Source: WTAW01 sp964406575 (lineage in GTDB: Bacteria; Acidobacteriota; Aminicenantia; Aminicenantales; Aminicenantaceae). Taken from it: DNA of 64,000 bases. How positions within the stretch are numbered: position 1 is the stretch's first letter; each line of letters begins with the position of its first letter. This document shows positions 36,736 through 46,375 of this stretch, in pieces. The notes below the pieces were generated by a model. The model was given only the letters and a program-made list of their open reading frames with translations. It was not told the origin of the DNA and made no database searches. The translations under genes were made by a program, and so were the position numbers. The stretch lies in the NCBI GenBank assembly GCA_964406575.1, contig CAYOSH010000015.1, positions 1 to 64,000 of the forward strand, in the 5' to 3' direction.

Positions 36736-36851
36736 CTCCCTGAGAATTAACGTTGAACGCCACAAACCATTAGACACTCACCTTCACTGAACGTTTGATC
36801 ATGATCTCTTTCTGAAAATTCTCTTTGAAGAAGCTATTTTTGGAGCAGAAT

Positions 36852-37873
36852 ATGTTTTATCATCCGAATGGCCCACAAAGCCAAACATCCAGGCCAGCCT
36901 GGTACCAGGCGACAGCCCGATTCGAGAATCCGACTCTGTACCAATCCCTCTGGCAGATCATAAACACCTGCATCCCCTACCTGATTCTTTGGTATGTGAT
37001 GATCCGAGGCCTTCAGTCAGGGTACCCTTACTGGGTGATCCTCCTCCTGGCTGTGCCGGCCAGCCTGTTCATGGTCCGCATCTTTATCCTGTTTCACGAC
37101 TGTACGCACGGGTCTTTCTTTTCTTCAAAAAGGCAAGCCGTATTTTCGGAAACATATTTGGAATCCTCACATTCACGCCCTTTGAAAAGTGGAGGGCTTC
37201 TCACTGGAGGCATCACGCCACTGTGGCCAACCTCGACCGCCGCGGCTCAGGAGACTACTGGACCATGACTAGAGAGGAATACCTTGAGGCACCGCGATGG
37301 AAAAAAATGGTGTATCGGTTGGCGAGGAATCCCATTATCACATTCATTCTCGGTCCTGTTTTCATATTTCTCATCGCCCAGCGTCTTCCCATAAGGTACG
37401 AGACAAAGAGCGAGCGAAATAATATTTATTTGACCAATATTGTCATTTTGGCCTTTGTTGTGCTCATAAGCTACGCCGTTGGATTCAAAACATTTATCCT
37501 CATCCAACTCCCCATCACATTTTTTGGAGGAATGTTGGGTCTCTGGATGTTTTATATCCAGCACAATTTTGAAGGCATGTATTGGTCCCGCCAGAAAGAT
37601 TGGGACCGGATCAAAGCGGCGACCGAAGGGAGCTCCTTTTACAAACTCCCCAAAGCGCTCCAGTGGTTCACAGGAAATATCGGCTTTCACCACATCCACC
37701 ACATCAGGCCGCTGATCCCCAATTATAATCTGGAGAAGTGTTACAATTCAGAGCCAGAGCTTCAGAAGATCCAACCCGTGACTATCCGAAAAAGTTTGCG
37801 GTCCCTCAAGTTACACCTCTGGGATGAAAGCGCTCAAAAATTGATCGGTTTTAGCGCAATCAAAGAATCTTGA
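36852..37873 (+). pseudogene. fatty acid desaturase gene with a -1 frameshift
   Basis: Two overlapping frames together encode one membrane desaturase that introduces a double bond into acyl chains. Frame one starts at ATG 36852 (GGAG six bases upstream) and holds the first iron-binding histidine box HDCTH. The reading then breaks near 37127-37135 at TTCAAAAAGG, and the next frame continues with HWRHH (box 2), several TM helices and HHIHH (box 3), ending at 37873. All three boxes are intact, and restoring one base gives a protein of about 340 residues, the usual length. Options are a real one-base deletion, a sequencing error in the A5 run, or programmed slippage. A recent event is implied by the lack of other damage. 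Confidence 0.8.
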
Positions 37874-37939
37874 AAAAATTCGCTCTCCTTCGTGACATCC
37901 AAACACACAGCAGAGTCAACTGCGGTTTATTTCCAGGGC

Positions 37940-40279
37940 TTATTTGATATAGCCGAGCGCTTTGAGCCTATCCAGAGTGGCTTTATCCATTTTCTGACTT
38001 CGGCTTCCGTTTGTTTCTAATCCCAATTTTGCCAATTTTCTATTGGATGTCACATATTCTCGAATGTATTGCCTGAATACTGATGCTTTTTTCTTCTGAC
38101 TTTCCAAGAGATCGTGCCTTTCCCCTGGGTCATTCTTAAGATCGAAGTATTCAGCGGGAAGACCTAACCTCTGATAATACTTTTCGGATAAGGTTTGAAC
38201 GGACACTTCAACCCGGGGATCATCTTTAAGCACGATCTGTTCACTAAATATGGGCCTCTGCACATCCGATCCGGCCTTTTCCAGGAAGAGATCCAAGAGG
38301 GATTGTCCTTGAGAGTGAGGAGGGAACGGGATGTCCAGGTAATCCAACACTGTGGGCATCAGGTCGTTCAGCGCCACTTGATTTGGGATCGTTCGTCCCG
38401 CCCATTGTCCATCCGGAAATTTTATGATCAAAGGTATGAAAAGCAGCTCATTATAAAGGGTATGAGCATGGCACGCCATGGTTCCGTGCTCCATAAACTC
38501 TTCGCCGTGATCGGATGTTATGATGAGCATGGTATTCTCAAAAAGGCCTTGCTCTCTCAAAAATTGAACCACCCGTTGGATCTGGGCATCAACATAACAG
38601 ATCTCTCCGTCATAAAGGTCAAGGATGCGGTTGAAAAGCTTCGGATCGATGATTTTCACACATTCCTCGGTCCATCTCCAAACTGTCCCATTGTACTCAG
38701 GATCGAAAAGGCTATCATACGGAGGAGGGGGTTCATAGGGCATGTGGACGTCATATGTGTGTAAGAATAGAAAAAAAGGATTCCCCTGGGCTTTGGCGAT
38801 CCATTCTATGGCTTTAGGAAAAATTTTCTCCGACCTGCCTCCCTCACAGTCATAAACATCCATTCCCCTGTCAAACCCGTATACGGCACTGACCTGACCT
38901 CCGCCGGTAAAACCACCCGTTAAATACCCACTGGCCTTTAATATTTGGGGCAAAGTCAGCCACTTCGGTGAAAGCCTGTCCTGGTAATCATGAGTGAGAA
39001 TCTGATGAACGCTCGGCCACAGGGATGTCATCATAGTGATATGCGAAGTGACCGTATAGGGGGCCTGGGCAATAGCATTCTCAAAGACAGCAGATTCTGC
39101 GGCTAGGCTATCCAAAAATGGACTCGTTTTCTTTGTATATCCATACGTGCTCAGATGATCCCTTCTCAACGTGTCTATAGAAATAAGGACGATATTAGGC
39201 TCCGTTACCGTGCGCGGGGAAATGATTCTGGGATTGGCCAGCAGGACGTAGCCCAAATTGGTAGTGTTTTCTGCATTTTGGGAAGACAAAGGCCTGGTTT
39301 CGAACCTTAAGATTCCCTTTATGCTCTGGAACTCTGAAAGATCGATGCTCACTTCGTACCATTTCCTGTGACTCTCATTTTCATATGGCTGAAATTTTTC
39401 GTTGTACAAAATATGCTCTTTATTATTTTCCTCGAAAATCACCTGAAATTCACATCCGGAAGATTCGGCGCTCCAAACATATTCGTCGATTCCTGCCGCA
39501 AATTGTAATGTTGTGTTTTCGAGGATGTTCAGCATGACTTCAACCCGTGAGGGTGAGGGCATAAACAGGGAACGTCTGGATACGCTGTTGATTTTTCCCA
39601 TGATGACAAAAGTCGTTTCTTCAAATCCGTTCAGGGTGTCGTCTTGAAGGCGCATAGCCATATATGTATGAATGAACGTGGGGTAGTCAATAACAACCCG
39701 ATCCACTTTTACGTTTGTGATGACCAGTTTGCGCTGCTGTTCTCCGTTGAGGAACGAGATGCGTATCCGATGGTGTCCTTCATCCAGTTGCATCGGAAAA
39801 GCATAGCTGTCTAATTCAGGGAGGACGTCCACAACTCCGAGTTCACTGTCATCCACTCCGACTCTCATTTGTGCCGCTTCTCCCTCAAAATTTGTACCGC
39901 GGGCATGGACAAGAATCCTGTTGTTCCCGCCCGGAAAATAAAGCTCCTGAGAGATCTCGCCGGGAGTTTGCATGAGGAGATCAAAATTCTTGGATATGAA
40001 TTTTTTCGCTCCATTCATATCGACCGGCCGAATATCTTGCGAAAACAGAACGTGTTTTTTTTCTCTGTTGTTTTCTCTATCGAGATAGTCCTCCGTATGC
40101 GCAATGTCTATTTTCCCCTTGCGCGAAATATCCAGAATGAGATCCTGGTAATAGGAGTTTCGTTCAACCTTATAGGGGAGACTTACCGTTTCTGTGGATC
40201 TGCATGATGGCATAACAGCACCGATCAGACCTAAGGCCAGATAAAGAGTGAAGAGAAAGAATTTTGATTTTTTCAACAT
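37940..40279 (-). CDS. sulfatase-like (alkaline phosphatase superfamily) lipoprotein
   Basis: 779 residues. N-terminal signal peptide with a poor lipobox (MPSC, Cys26). Residues about 30-370 are beta-rich and unassigned. The sulfatase fold follows: IVLISIDTLRRDHLSTYGY (metal-binding Asp), APYTVTSHITMMTS at the nucleophile position, HTYDVHMPYEPP and ITSDHGEEFMEHG (metal ligands). The nucleophile is Thr/Ser rather than a Cys-x-Pro-x-Arg formylglycine site, so the enzyme may be a phosphohydrolase, phosphotransferase or non-formylglycine sulfatase. ATG 40279 (MLKKSKFF) follows GGAG. It diverges from the propeller gene at 40563. Confidence 0.88.
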   Translation of the reverse strand: MLKKSKFFLFTLYLALGLIGAVMPSCRSTETVSLPYKVERNSYYQDLILDISRKGKIDIAHTEDYLDRENNREKKHVLFSQDIRPVDMNGAKKFISKNFDLLMQTPGEISQELYFPGGNNRILVHARGTNFEGEAAQMRVGVDDSELGVVDVLPELDSYAFPMQLDEGHHRIRISFLNGEQQRKLVITNVKVDRVVIDYPTFIHTYMAMRLQDDTLNGFEETTFVIMGKINSVSRRSLFMPSPSRVEVMLNILENTTLQFAAGIDEYVWSAESSGCEFQVIFEENNKEHILYNEKFQPYENESHRKWYEVSIDLSEFQSIKGILRFETRPLSSQNAENTTNLGYVLLANPRIISPRTVTEPNIVLISIDTLRRDHLSTYGYTKKTSPFLDSLAAESAVFENAIAQAPYTVTSHITMMTSLWPSVHQILTHDYQDRLSPKWLTLPQILKASGYLTGGFTGGGQVSAVYGFDRGMDVYDCEGGRSEKIFPKAIEWIAKAQGNPFFLFLHTYDVHMPYEPPPPYDSLFDPEYNGTVWRWTEECVKIIDPKLFNRILDLYDGEICYVDAQIQRVVQFLREQGLFENTMLIITSDHGEEFMEHGTMACHAHTLYNELLFIPLIIKFPDGQWAGRTIPNQVALNDLMPTVLDYLDIPFPPHSQGQSLLDLFLEKAGSDVQRPIFSEQIVLKDDPRVEVSVQTLSEKYYQRLGLPAEYFDLKNDPGERHDLLESQKKKASVFRQYIREYVTSNRKLAKLGLETNGSRSQKMDKATLDRLKALGYIK

Positions 40280-40373
40280 GGCAAATTTTCTCCAGTATAC
40301 CATCATGATTCATACAAGAGCAAAGCAGAACAAAGCCAGGGGATCGTTTTCTCTAACTGAGAATTTTTCCGTA

Positions 40374-40402
40374 TTGACCGCTTGATTATCCTTTTATATA
40401 TT
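40374..40402 (+). promoter_or_regulatory. sigma-70 promoter of the second propeller gene
   Basis: TTGACC (40374-40379), 17-base spacer, TATATT (40397-40402). The leader of about 155 bases contains a 7-bp GGCTATT/AATAGCC inverted repeat near 40463-40496 and a 7-bp stem TTGCTTC/GAAGCAA (40516-40538) just before the ribosome binding site. Confidence 0.5.
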
Positions 40403-40562
40403 TAACCTGAGCTATTCATAAAAAAGGAGTTGCCGTAGACAACCACAGCTTCTTTTTTTTCACGGCTATTGACGACGACTTTGACTCGAGAATAGCCCGG
40501 GTTTAGCCGGTTTTATTGCTTCCATGAGTCTGAAGCAATCCATACGGAAAGGAGACTAAGCC

Positions 40563-43500
40563 ATGCGCATAAAGATCGCTATCATGACGACTCTGATAAT
40601 TTTATTCGTATTTGTAGCTGGAAATGCTGGAGCCCAAGAAAATTCCTCGAGTAATGAGTCCTATTCTGTAGATTTGTTCAAGGGACTGAAGTATCGAATG
40701 GTGGGGCCTTCGCGCGGAGGCCGCGTGACAGCAGTCGCCGGCCATCGTGACCAGCCTTCAACTTTCTACATGGGCGCAGTCGGTGGCGGCGTCTGGAAGA
40801 CAAAAAATTACGGATCAACTTGGACATGTGTCTCCGATGATTACTTTGCGACCGGCTCGATAGGTGCCATTAGGGTTGCTGACTCGGATCCCGAAATTCT
40901 CTATGTCGCTACCGGCTCGGACGGACTCCGCAGCAATGTCATCATCGGAAAAGGTGTTTATAAGTCTATTGATGCGGGAAAGACTTGGACCCATCTTGGG
41001 CTCGAAAAAACAGGAAACTCCGGAGCCGTCCTCATCCATCCAGAGAATCCTGAAGTGGTCTATGTGGCCGCTATCGGAAATCCTTTTGCTTCGAATCCTG
41101 AAAGGGGTGTTTATCGCACAAAGGACGGCGGCACGTCTTGGGAGAAGGTTCTTTTCATATCCGATGAGACAGGGGCTGTGGACCTGGAGTTTGCTCCCGA
41201 CGACCCGAACACGATCTACGCTTGCATGTGGCGCGCAGAACGAAAACCCTGGACCATCATCAGCGGCGGCATGGAGGGAGGTGTCTATAAGAGTTCCGAT
41301 GGTGGAGATGCTTGGACCCAACTGACCAACGGACTCCCACAGGGCCTTCGGGGAAAGAGTGATCTTGCCGTATCGGCTGGGGATCCTAATCGTGTCTACG
41401 TCCTCATCGAAGCGCCCGAAAAAGAGGGGGGACTCTACCGCTCTGATGATCGCGGGGATACCTGGAGCCAGGTCACAGATTATCAGCCCATTCGGAACCG
41501 TCCCTTTTACTACACCAACCTGGAAGCCCATCCCAAGAATCCAGATATCCTTTGGGCCATGGCTGAGGGGTATTACAAATCCACGGACGCTGGGAAGACA
41601 TGGAAGCGTCAATCCGTTCCCCACGGGGACAATCACGACATGTGGATCAATCCAGACAATCCGGATATCTTTATCCAATCCAATGATGGTGGGGCGAACG
41701 TGACTCTAGATGGAGGAAAGACCTGGTCTACGCAATACAATCAACCCACCGCCGAACTTTACCAAGTAGACGTCAGCGATGACTTCCCCTATCGGCTCTA
41801 TGCAGGACAGCAGGACAACACCACGATCTCTGTGCCCAGTTTTCCACCCCTAAACCTTCCTGGAGGACATACCGCCCTCTGGGAGGAGCACGGAGGTTGT
41901 GAAACAGGGCCGGCTGTCCCCAAACCTGGTGACCCTGATATCGTATATGCCAACTGTAAGGGGCGTTTCGGCGTCTATAACCGGAGGACCGGCCAGGAGC
42001 AACAGTATTACGTAGGCTTCTGGAATCTCTACGGCCACAACCCCAAGGATCTGGCTTTCCGGTTCCAGAGAGTTGCACCTATTCATGTGTCCCCACATAA
42101 TCCGGATAAGGTCTACCACACTTCACAATATGTGCATGTCACAAAAAACGGAGGACAGACCTGGGAGATCATCTCGCCGGATCTTACTGCATTTACGCCA
42201 GAGACACAGGTGAGATCAGGAGAACCCATCACAACAGACATAACCGGTGAGGAACACTTCAGTGTGATCTACGAAATTCAGGAGTCTCCGCACGAGCCCG
42301 GAGTGATCTGGGTGGGTGCTTATGACGGGCCGATCCATATCACGCGCAACGGTGGGGCTAACTGGAAAGAGGTGACGCCGCCTGAACTCGGGCCATACGG
42401 ACGGGTGCAGCAGATCGAAGTGTCGCCGCATGTCCCATCAAAAGCATACGCCTGCATCCTGCGCTACCAACTCGGCGATTTTGAACCCTACGTTTACAGA
42501 ACTGAAAACTACGGCGAGACATGGACACGAATAACCACGGGACATAACGGCATTCCCAGTGACTATCCGGTCCGTGTCGTCCGTGAGGACCCCGAAAGAG
42601 AGGGACTTCTCTATGCGGGAACCGAATTCGGTATGTTTATATCCTTTAATGACGGACAGCGTTGGCAGAGTTTCCAGCTCAACCTTCCGGTTACCCCCGT
42701 GACTGACATCAAGATCGTGGACAAAGACCTGGCGCTCTCTACTATGGGGAGGAGCTTTTGGATCCTCTACGACCTCACTCCACTCCATGAGATCTCCGAG
42801 AAAATGGCCTCGGCTCAAGCTTATCTCTTCAAAGTAAAGGCTCCTTACCGGCTTTACACGGGGCGATTCACCCGCAGGCCCAGCGAACCCGACGCCCCTC
42901 AATATCCGGATCCCGGTGCGAATATCGACTACTACTTTGCGAATGAACCGGCCGGAGAGATCAAGCTCGAGGTCCTCGACGCGAAAGGAGAGGTGATCCG
43001 CGAGTTCTCGAGCGCAGAGAAAAAGACCGTGGCCCCAGAGACAGACCGGGAGAGAGAGGATATGGAGGAAGAGCGTGTCGGCCCACTCCCCAAACTTGTA
43101 AAGAGCGCAGGCATGCACCGATTCGTGTGGGACCTTAGATATGCCGGCCCATGGCATGAGAATCCGAGGCGCTCAGAGCGCTCGGGCCCTATGGTCCCTC
43201 CGGGGATGTATCAAGCGCGATTGACCGCGGGCAGCTGGAGCAGCGGAGTCTCTTTCGAAGTCAAGATGGACCCGCGCGTCCTCAAAGAGGGTATCACCAA
43301 AGCAGACGTGACAGCTCAGGCAGAGCTCGCTCTTATGGTGCGCGACACTCTCAGTGAAGCACGCCGTGCAGCCGCCAAAGTGGAAGAAGCAATCAAAGAA
43401 AATAAGGGGGAAAATGAAGCTTTGGCCAAAATCAGGAAACAGCTCATCACCGATTCTTTTCGTTATGCACAGCCTATGATGATCGACCAACTGGAGTACT

Positions 43501-43610
43501 TGTACTCCAATCTCATCCAAGCCGACCAGAGGCCCGGTCAAGATGCATACAACCGTTATGAGGAATTGAACAGCGCTCTCCAAGAGCAGATCCAGAAGAT
43601 AGCGGAATAA
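40563..43610 (+). CDS. secreted sortilin/VPS10-like Asp-box beta-propeller protein
   Basis: 1015 residues. Signal peptide cleaved after AGA (about residue 24), then roughly ten Asp-box repeats (KSIDAGKTW, RTKDGGTSW, KSSDGGDAW, RSDDRGDTW, KSTDAGKTW, VTLDGGKTW, VTKNGGQTW, RTENYGETW) forming two sortilin-type propellers over residues about 35-740. The C-terminal 270 residues contain a beta-sandwich (FVWDLRYAGP, PPGMYQARLTAG) and a helical end. AAAGGAG precedes the start. It is a paralogue of the protein at 347-3115. Such proteins are abundant in Aminicenantes- and Acidobacteria-like genomes; glycosidase activity is unproven, and peptide or polymer binding is plausible. Confidence 0.88.
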   Translation: MRIKIAIMTTLIILFVFVAGNAGAQENSSSNESYSVDLFKGLKYRMVGPSRGGRVTAVAGHRDQPSTFYMGAVGGGVWKTKNYGSTWTCVSDDYFATGSIGAIRVADSDPEILYVATGSDGLRSNVIIGKGVYKSIDAGKTWTHLGLEKTGNSGAVLIHPENPEVVYVAAIGNPFASNPERGVYRTKDGGTSWEKVLFISDETGAVDLEFAPDDPNTIYACMWRAERKPWTIISGGMEGGVYKSSDGGDAWTQLTNGLPQGLRGKSDLAVSAGDPNRVYVLIEAPEKEGGLYRSDDRGDTWSQVTDYQPIRNRPFYYTNLEAHPKNPDILWAMAEGYYKSTDAGKTWKRQSVPHGDNHDMWINPDNPDIFIQSNDGGANVTLDGGKTWSTQYNQPTAELYQVDVSDDFPYRLYAGQQDNTTISVPSFPPLNLPGGHTALWEEHGGCETGPAVPKPGDPDIVYANCKGRFGVYNRRTGQEQQYYVGFWNLYGHNPKDLAFRFQRVAPIHVSPHNPDKVYHTSQYVHVTKNGGQTWEIISPDLTAFTPETQVRSGEPITTDITGEEHFSVIYEIQESPHEPGVIWVGAYDGPIHITRNGGANWKEVTPPELGPYGRVQQIEVSPHVPSKAYACILRYQLGDFEPYVYRTENYGETWTRITTGHNGIPSDYPVRVVREDPEREGLLYAGTEFGMFISFNDGQRWQSFQLNLPVTPVTDIKIVDKDLALSTMGRSFWILYDLTPLHEISEKMASAQAYLFKVKAPYRLYTGRFTRRPSEPDAPQYPDPGANIDYYFANEPAGEIKLEVLDAKGEVIREFSSAEKKTVAPETDREREDMEEERVGPLPKLVKSAGMHRFVWDLRYAGPWHENPRRSERSGPMVPPGMYQARLTAGSWSSGVSFEVKMDPRVLKEGITKADVTAQAELALMVRDTLSEARRAAAKVEEAIKENKGENEALAKIRKQLITDSFRYAQPMMIDQLEYLYSNLIQADQRPGQDAYNRYEELNSALQEQIQKIAE

Positions 43611-43674
43611 GCTGAAGCCTGAAGAATAACTTGAAGCTCCAAGAATAACTCAGAAATGAAGTGCAGGATTTCTC

Positions 43675-43866
43675 TTAAGACATTTTATCGAGGAAGGCTT
43701 TAGCCCATTGAAGGTTTAACGTATCAAGCCTTTCGGTAAACTCGTCAGACACGGCGCCTAAAGCATTATATATATCTCCGAATTGGGCTCTCAGGAATTG
43801 ACCATGTTCCTGATAACAATCAGTGCTAATGATCCGATCCCGACGAGACCTGGTCTTTCCTATCAT
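43675..43866 (-). CDS. hypothetical 63-residue protein
   Basis: An open frame of 63 codons 33 bases after the XRE regulator, with a soluble, mixed-charge product (CYQEHGQFLRAQFGDIY, LDTLNLQWAKAFLDKMS). There is no good ribosome binding site, and the frame is open for ten codons upstream of the ATG, so it may be a remnant of a longer gene. No family recognised. Confidence 0.35.
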   Translation of the reverse strand: MIGKTRSRRDRIISTDCYQEHGQFLRAQFGDIYNALGAVSDEFTERLDTLNLQWAKAFLDKMS

Positions 43867-43899
43867 TTTTAAAAGTCTGGCTGGATAGGCTCCATATAT

Positions 43900-44250
43900 C
43901 TATTTTTTCTTTTTAAAGGCCCTTAATTCCCTCTTTAGCTTCTTTATCTCTTTTTCTTTACTTTCGAGGAGATTCATCTCTCTTTTATGCTCTTGCTTTC
44001 GTTTTTCTATGGCTTGAACCCTCTTCCTCAGGGTTCTCTCATCAAAATGAAATAAAAATGATATGGACACCTTTAACGCCTTTGCAATTTTTTCAAGCGT
44101 ATCCAATCCCGGATTGGCGACCTTGCCAGATTCGATTTTGCTGAGGTGTGACCGGGAGACACCCGTGGCTGCTTCAATATCCCCCTGGGTTAATCCCCGT
44201 TCCAGCCTGAGAATTCTTATTCTTTTTCCTATGAGTGCCGTTATTTTCAT
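43900..44250 (-). CDS. XRE-family transcriptional regulator with C-terminal coiled coil
   Basis: 116 residues. An N-terminal helix-turn-helix of the Cro/CI type (IRILRLERGLTQGDIEAATGVSRSHLSKIESGKVANPGLDTL in sequence, residues about 8-65) is followed by a lysine/glutamate-rich coiled coil (75-116) that may dimerise or bind a partner. GGGGAGAATAGG precedes ATG 44250. It lies 99 bases behind the methyltransferase gene on the same strand and probably regulates this small cluster. Confidence 0.88.
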   Translation of the reverse strand: MKITALIGKRIRILRLERGLTQGDIEAATGVSRSHLSKIESGKVANPGLDTLEKIAKALKVSISFLFHFDERTLRKRVQAIEKRKQEHKREMNLLESKEKEIKKLKRELRAFKKKK

Positions 44251-44349
44251 CCTATTCTCCCCAATCCAAAGGATCGTTTTTCCCCAACATCGATTCTAGA
44301 AAAGAATATCAAGTTAGCTTCGAAAAAGCAACACAGCAGGATTGAATGA

Positions 44350-45018
44350 TCACTTCTCAGCGCGCAGCAAAAATAGGGCGATATTACCTCCACTCACGAT
44401 TTTTTCTTTAACAACGAACAATCCAAGCAAGGATATCAATCCTGGCAGACCTTTATTCGCCATGAAATCGCGATAATTTTTAAAATGTTCTCTCCCGGCT
44501 ATAACTTCCGCTAGGGTGATTATACTTTTAAATATCCACCCTTTGAAGGGCCGAATCGGGCCTGGATGGAAGTCGATCAGTAGTATCCTGCCGTCCTCCT
44601 TTAGGGTACGCTTCGATTCATTGATCACATCCGAACGAACAGCGCAAGGCATTTCATGAAGGACTGTAGACATAATTATAAGGTCGAATTCTTTGTCTGA
44701 ATAGGGCATATTGGAGGCATCTCCCATGTGGAGATTTGCGCTTTCACCCAATCTTTTCCGAGCAACTTGCAGCATCGAAGGCGACAGATCGATCCCATAC
44801 ACGTCACATCCGGTCTTTTGATAAAGTTCAAGATGAATGCCTGTCCCGCAACCCACATCGAGAACGCGCATTCCCTCCCTGGGTGGAAACATCTTCAAGC
44901 CGATTTGTCTCAACCCGCTGTTGAGAGGCTCGAATAGGGAATCATATACGTTTGCAATCTTTTTATAAGGATCTACTTTTTTGTAAAATTCGGACTTTTT
45001 GTAAGGATTTTTTTTCAT
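44350..45018 (-). CDS. class I SAM-dependent methyltransferase
   Basis: 222 residues with the UbiE-type fold: SAM motif I VLDVGCGTG near residue 53, motif II GIDLSPSML, motif III MGDASNMPY, and DLIIMSTVLHEM. The gene starts three bases after the trans-sulfuration enzyme gene and is co-transcribed with it. The substrate is not identifiable; small-molecule or quinone-like acceptors are typical of the family. Confidence 0.88.
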   Translation of the reverse strand: MKKNPYKKSEFYKKVDPYKKIANVYDSLFEPLNSGLRQIGLKMFPPREGMRVLDVGCGTGIHLELYQKTGCDVYGIDLSPSMLQVARKRLGESANLHMGDASNMPYSDKEFDLIIMSTVLHEMPCAVRSDVINESKRTLKEDGRILLIDFHPGPIRPFKGWIFKSIITLAEVIAGREHFKNYRDFMANKGLPGLISLLGLFVVKEKIVSGGNIALFLLRAEK

Positions 45019-45021
45019 TCC

Positions 45022-46143
45022 TTAACCGATGGCTTTTAATGCTTGATCAAGATCATGGGTCAACAAATCGACATCTTCAATGCCTACAGAGATTCGAACA
45101 AGGCTTTCGCTGATTCCAGCCTGAGCCCTTGATTCTGGACTCAGGCCAATATGTGTATTCGTTATGGGTTGTGTGGCGAGGCTTGTCACTCCCCCGAGGC
45201 TCGGGGCAAGTTTGATAAATTTCAAGCTGTCCATGAATGTTTTTGTAGCATCAAAATCCGCATCCAGTTCAAAACTCAGCATGCCGCCGTATCCCTTCAT
45301 CTGTCGTTTGGCGATCTCATGATCTGGATTGGTCGGCAACCCAGGATAGTAAACCGCTCTGACCTTTTTTTGTTGTTCAAGAAACAGGGCAATTTTCATC
45401 GCACTTTCGTTCTGACGCTGAACACGAAGCGCCAGAGTTTGCATCCCCCTGCGGGCCAAAAAGGCCGTCAGCGGGTCCATCACTCCGCCCAAAATTTTCC
45501 GATATTTCCAGATCGTGTCAAAATGCTTCTCGCCACAGCAGATGAATCCCCCCGTGATATCGTGATGGCCCCCGAGGTACTTGGTTCCACTGTGGATGAC
45601 GACATCTACACCAAAATCTTTGGGATGTTGATTGATGGGTGATGCAAAGGTTGAATCCAGCAAAACGACAGCCCCTTTATTGTGTGCCGCTTCGACCAGA
45701 GGTTCGAGGTCCACAACACGAAGAGTGGGATTTGTCGGTGTTTCGAGATAGAGGATCGTTAGTCCCCTCTCGATCTCAGATAAAATTCCGTCAACATCAT
45801 AGCAATTAATCCCCAATGTGTTGACACCCAGGCGTGGCAAATAGTCATGGAGAAATTCATGAGTCCCCCCGTAGAGTTCCCTCTGGTAGACAACTCGACC
45901 CTCTTTATCAAGAAACGCTAGCATTGATGTTGTGATGGCGGCCATGCCGGACCCAAAGGCAAGTGCGTGGGCATAGTCCTCGAGCTGAGCAAGGGCTTTT
46001 TCAGTTTCCTGGACTGTTGGATTGTCCCAGCGGGAATAGATATGTCCCGAGTGATGCTGGACCACATCGATCAGGTCGTCCGACTTTTCAAATTTGTAAG
46101 TGGCTGTTAAGCACACGGGAGGTATAAGAGGTACGCTTTTCAT
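45022..46143 (-). CDS. PLP-dependent trans-sulfuration enzyme (cystathionine gamma-synthase / methionine gamma-lyase type)
   Basis: 373 residues of the Cys/Met metabolism PLP family: YSRWDNPT near residue 36, GSGMAAITT for phosphate binding, ETPTNPTLRVVD, and the PLP lysine in HSGTKYLGGH. Start ATG 46143 follows AAAGGAGAAATATCC. Members form or cleave cystathionine, methionine or homocysteine; the exact reaction cannot be fixed here. With the adjacent methyltransferase it suggests sulfur amino acid or one-carbon metabolism. The upstream 46144-46375 holds inverted repeats only. Confidence 0.9.
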   Translation of the reverse strand: MKSVPLIPPVCLTATYKFEKSDDLIDVVQHHSGHIYSRWDNPTVQETEKALAQLEDYAHALAFGSGMAAITTSMLAFLDKEGRVVYQRELYGGTHEFLHDYLPRLGVNTLGINCYDVDGILSEIERGLTILYLETPTNPTLRVVDLEPLVEAAHNKGAVVLLDSTFASPINQHPKDFGVDVVIHSGTKYLGGHHDITGGFICCGEKHFDTIWKYRKILGGVMDPLTAFLARRGMQTLALRVQRQNESAMKIALFLEQQKKVRAVYYPGLPTNPDHEIAKRQMKGYGGMLSFELDADFDATKTFMDSLKFIKLAPSLGGVTSLATQPITNTHIGLSPESRAQAGISESLVRISVGIEDVDLLTHDLDQALKAIG

Positions 46144-46184
46144 GGATATTTCTCCTTTTTTATGGTGCATCTGGAAGTATTTCT

Positions 46185-46263
46185 AAATCCGTGATAAATG
46201 AAGTTATGATGCCCCAATTGAAGCACTCAATAACCTATTGAGTATTCATGTAATCACGGATTT
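46185..46263. repeat. nested inverted repeats between the trans-sulfuration gene and accA-accD
   Basis: AAATCCGTGAT (46185-46195) and ATCACGGATTT (46253-46263) are perfect 11-bp inverted copies. Between them ACTCAATA-ACC-TATTGAGT (46225-46243) is a perfect 8-bp stem with a 3-base loop. The ATCACGG core also occurs in the repeats at 61659-62244. Confidence 0.55.
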
Positions 46264-46375
46264 GGAACTGCGTAGGATACACCTTCCTCACTTTACTCAA
46301 TAATGCAAGGATGCTTCAATGAATATTTTAAAAACAAGAAGAAGCTATCGGATATCCAAATCTTGTTAGCTAAAT

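Noticed and set aside
40290..40310. TATACT-like -10 element before the sulfatase-like gene
   Set aside because: It would place the transcript start after the GGAG ribosome binding site.
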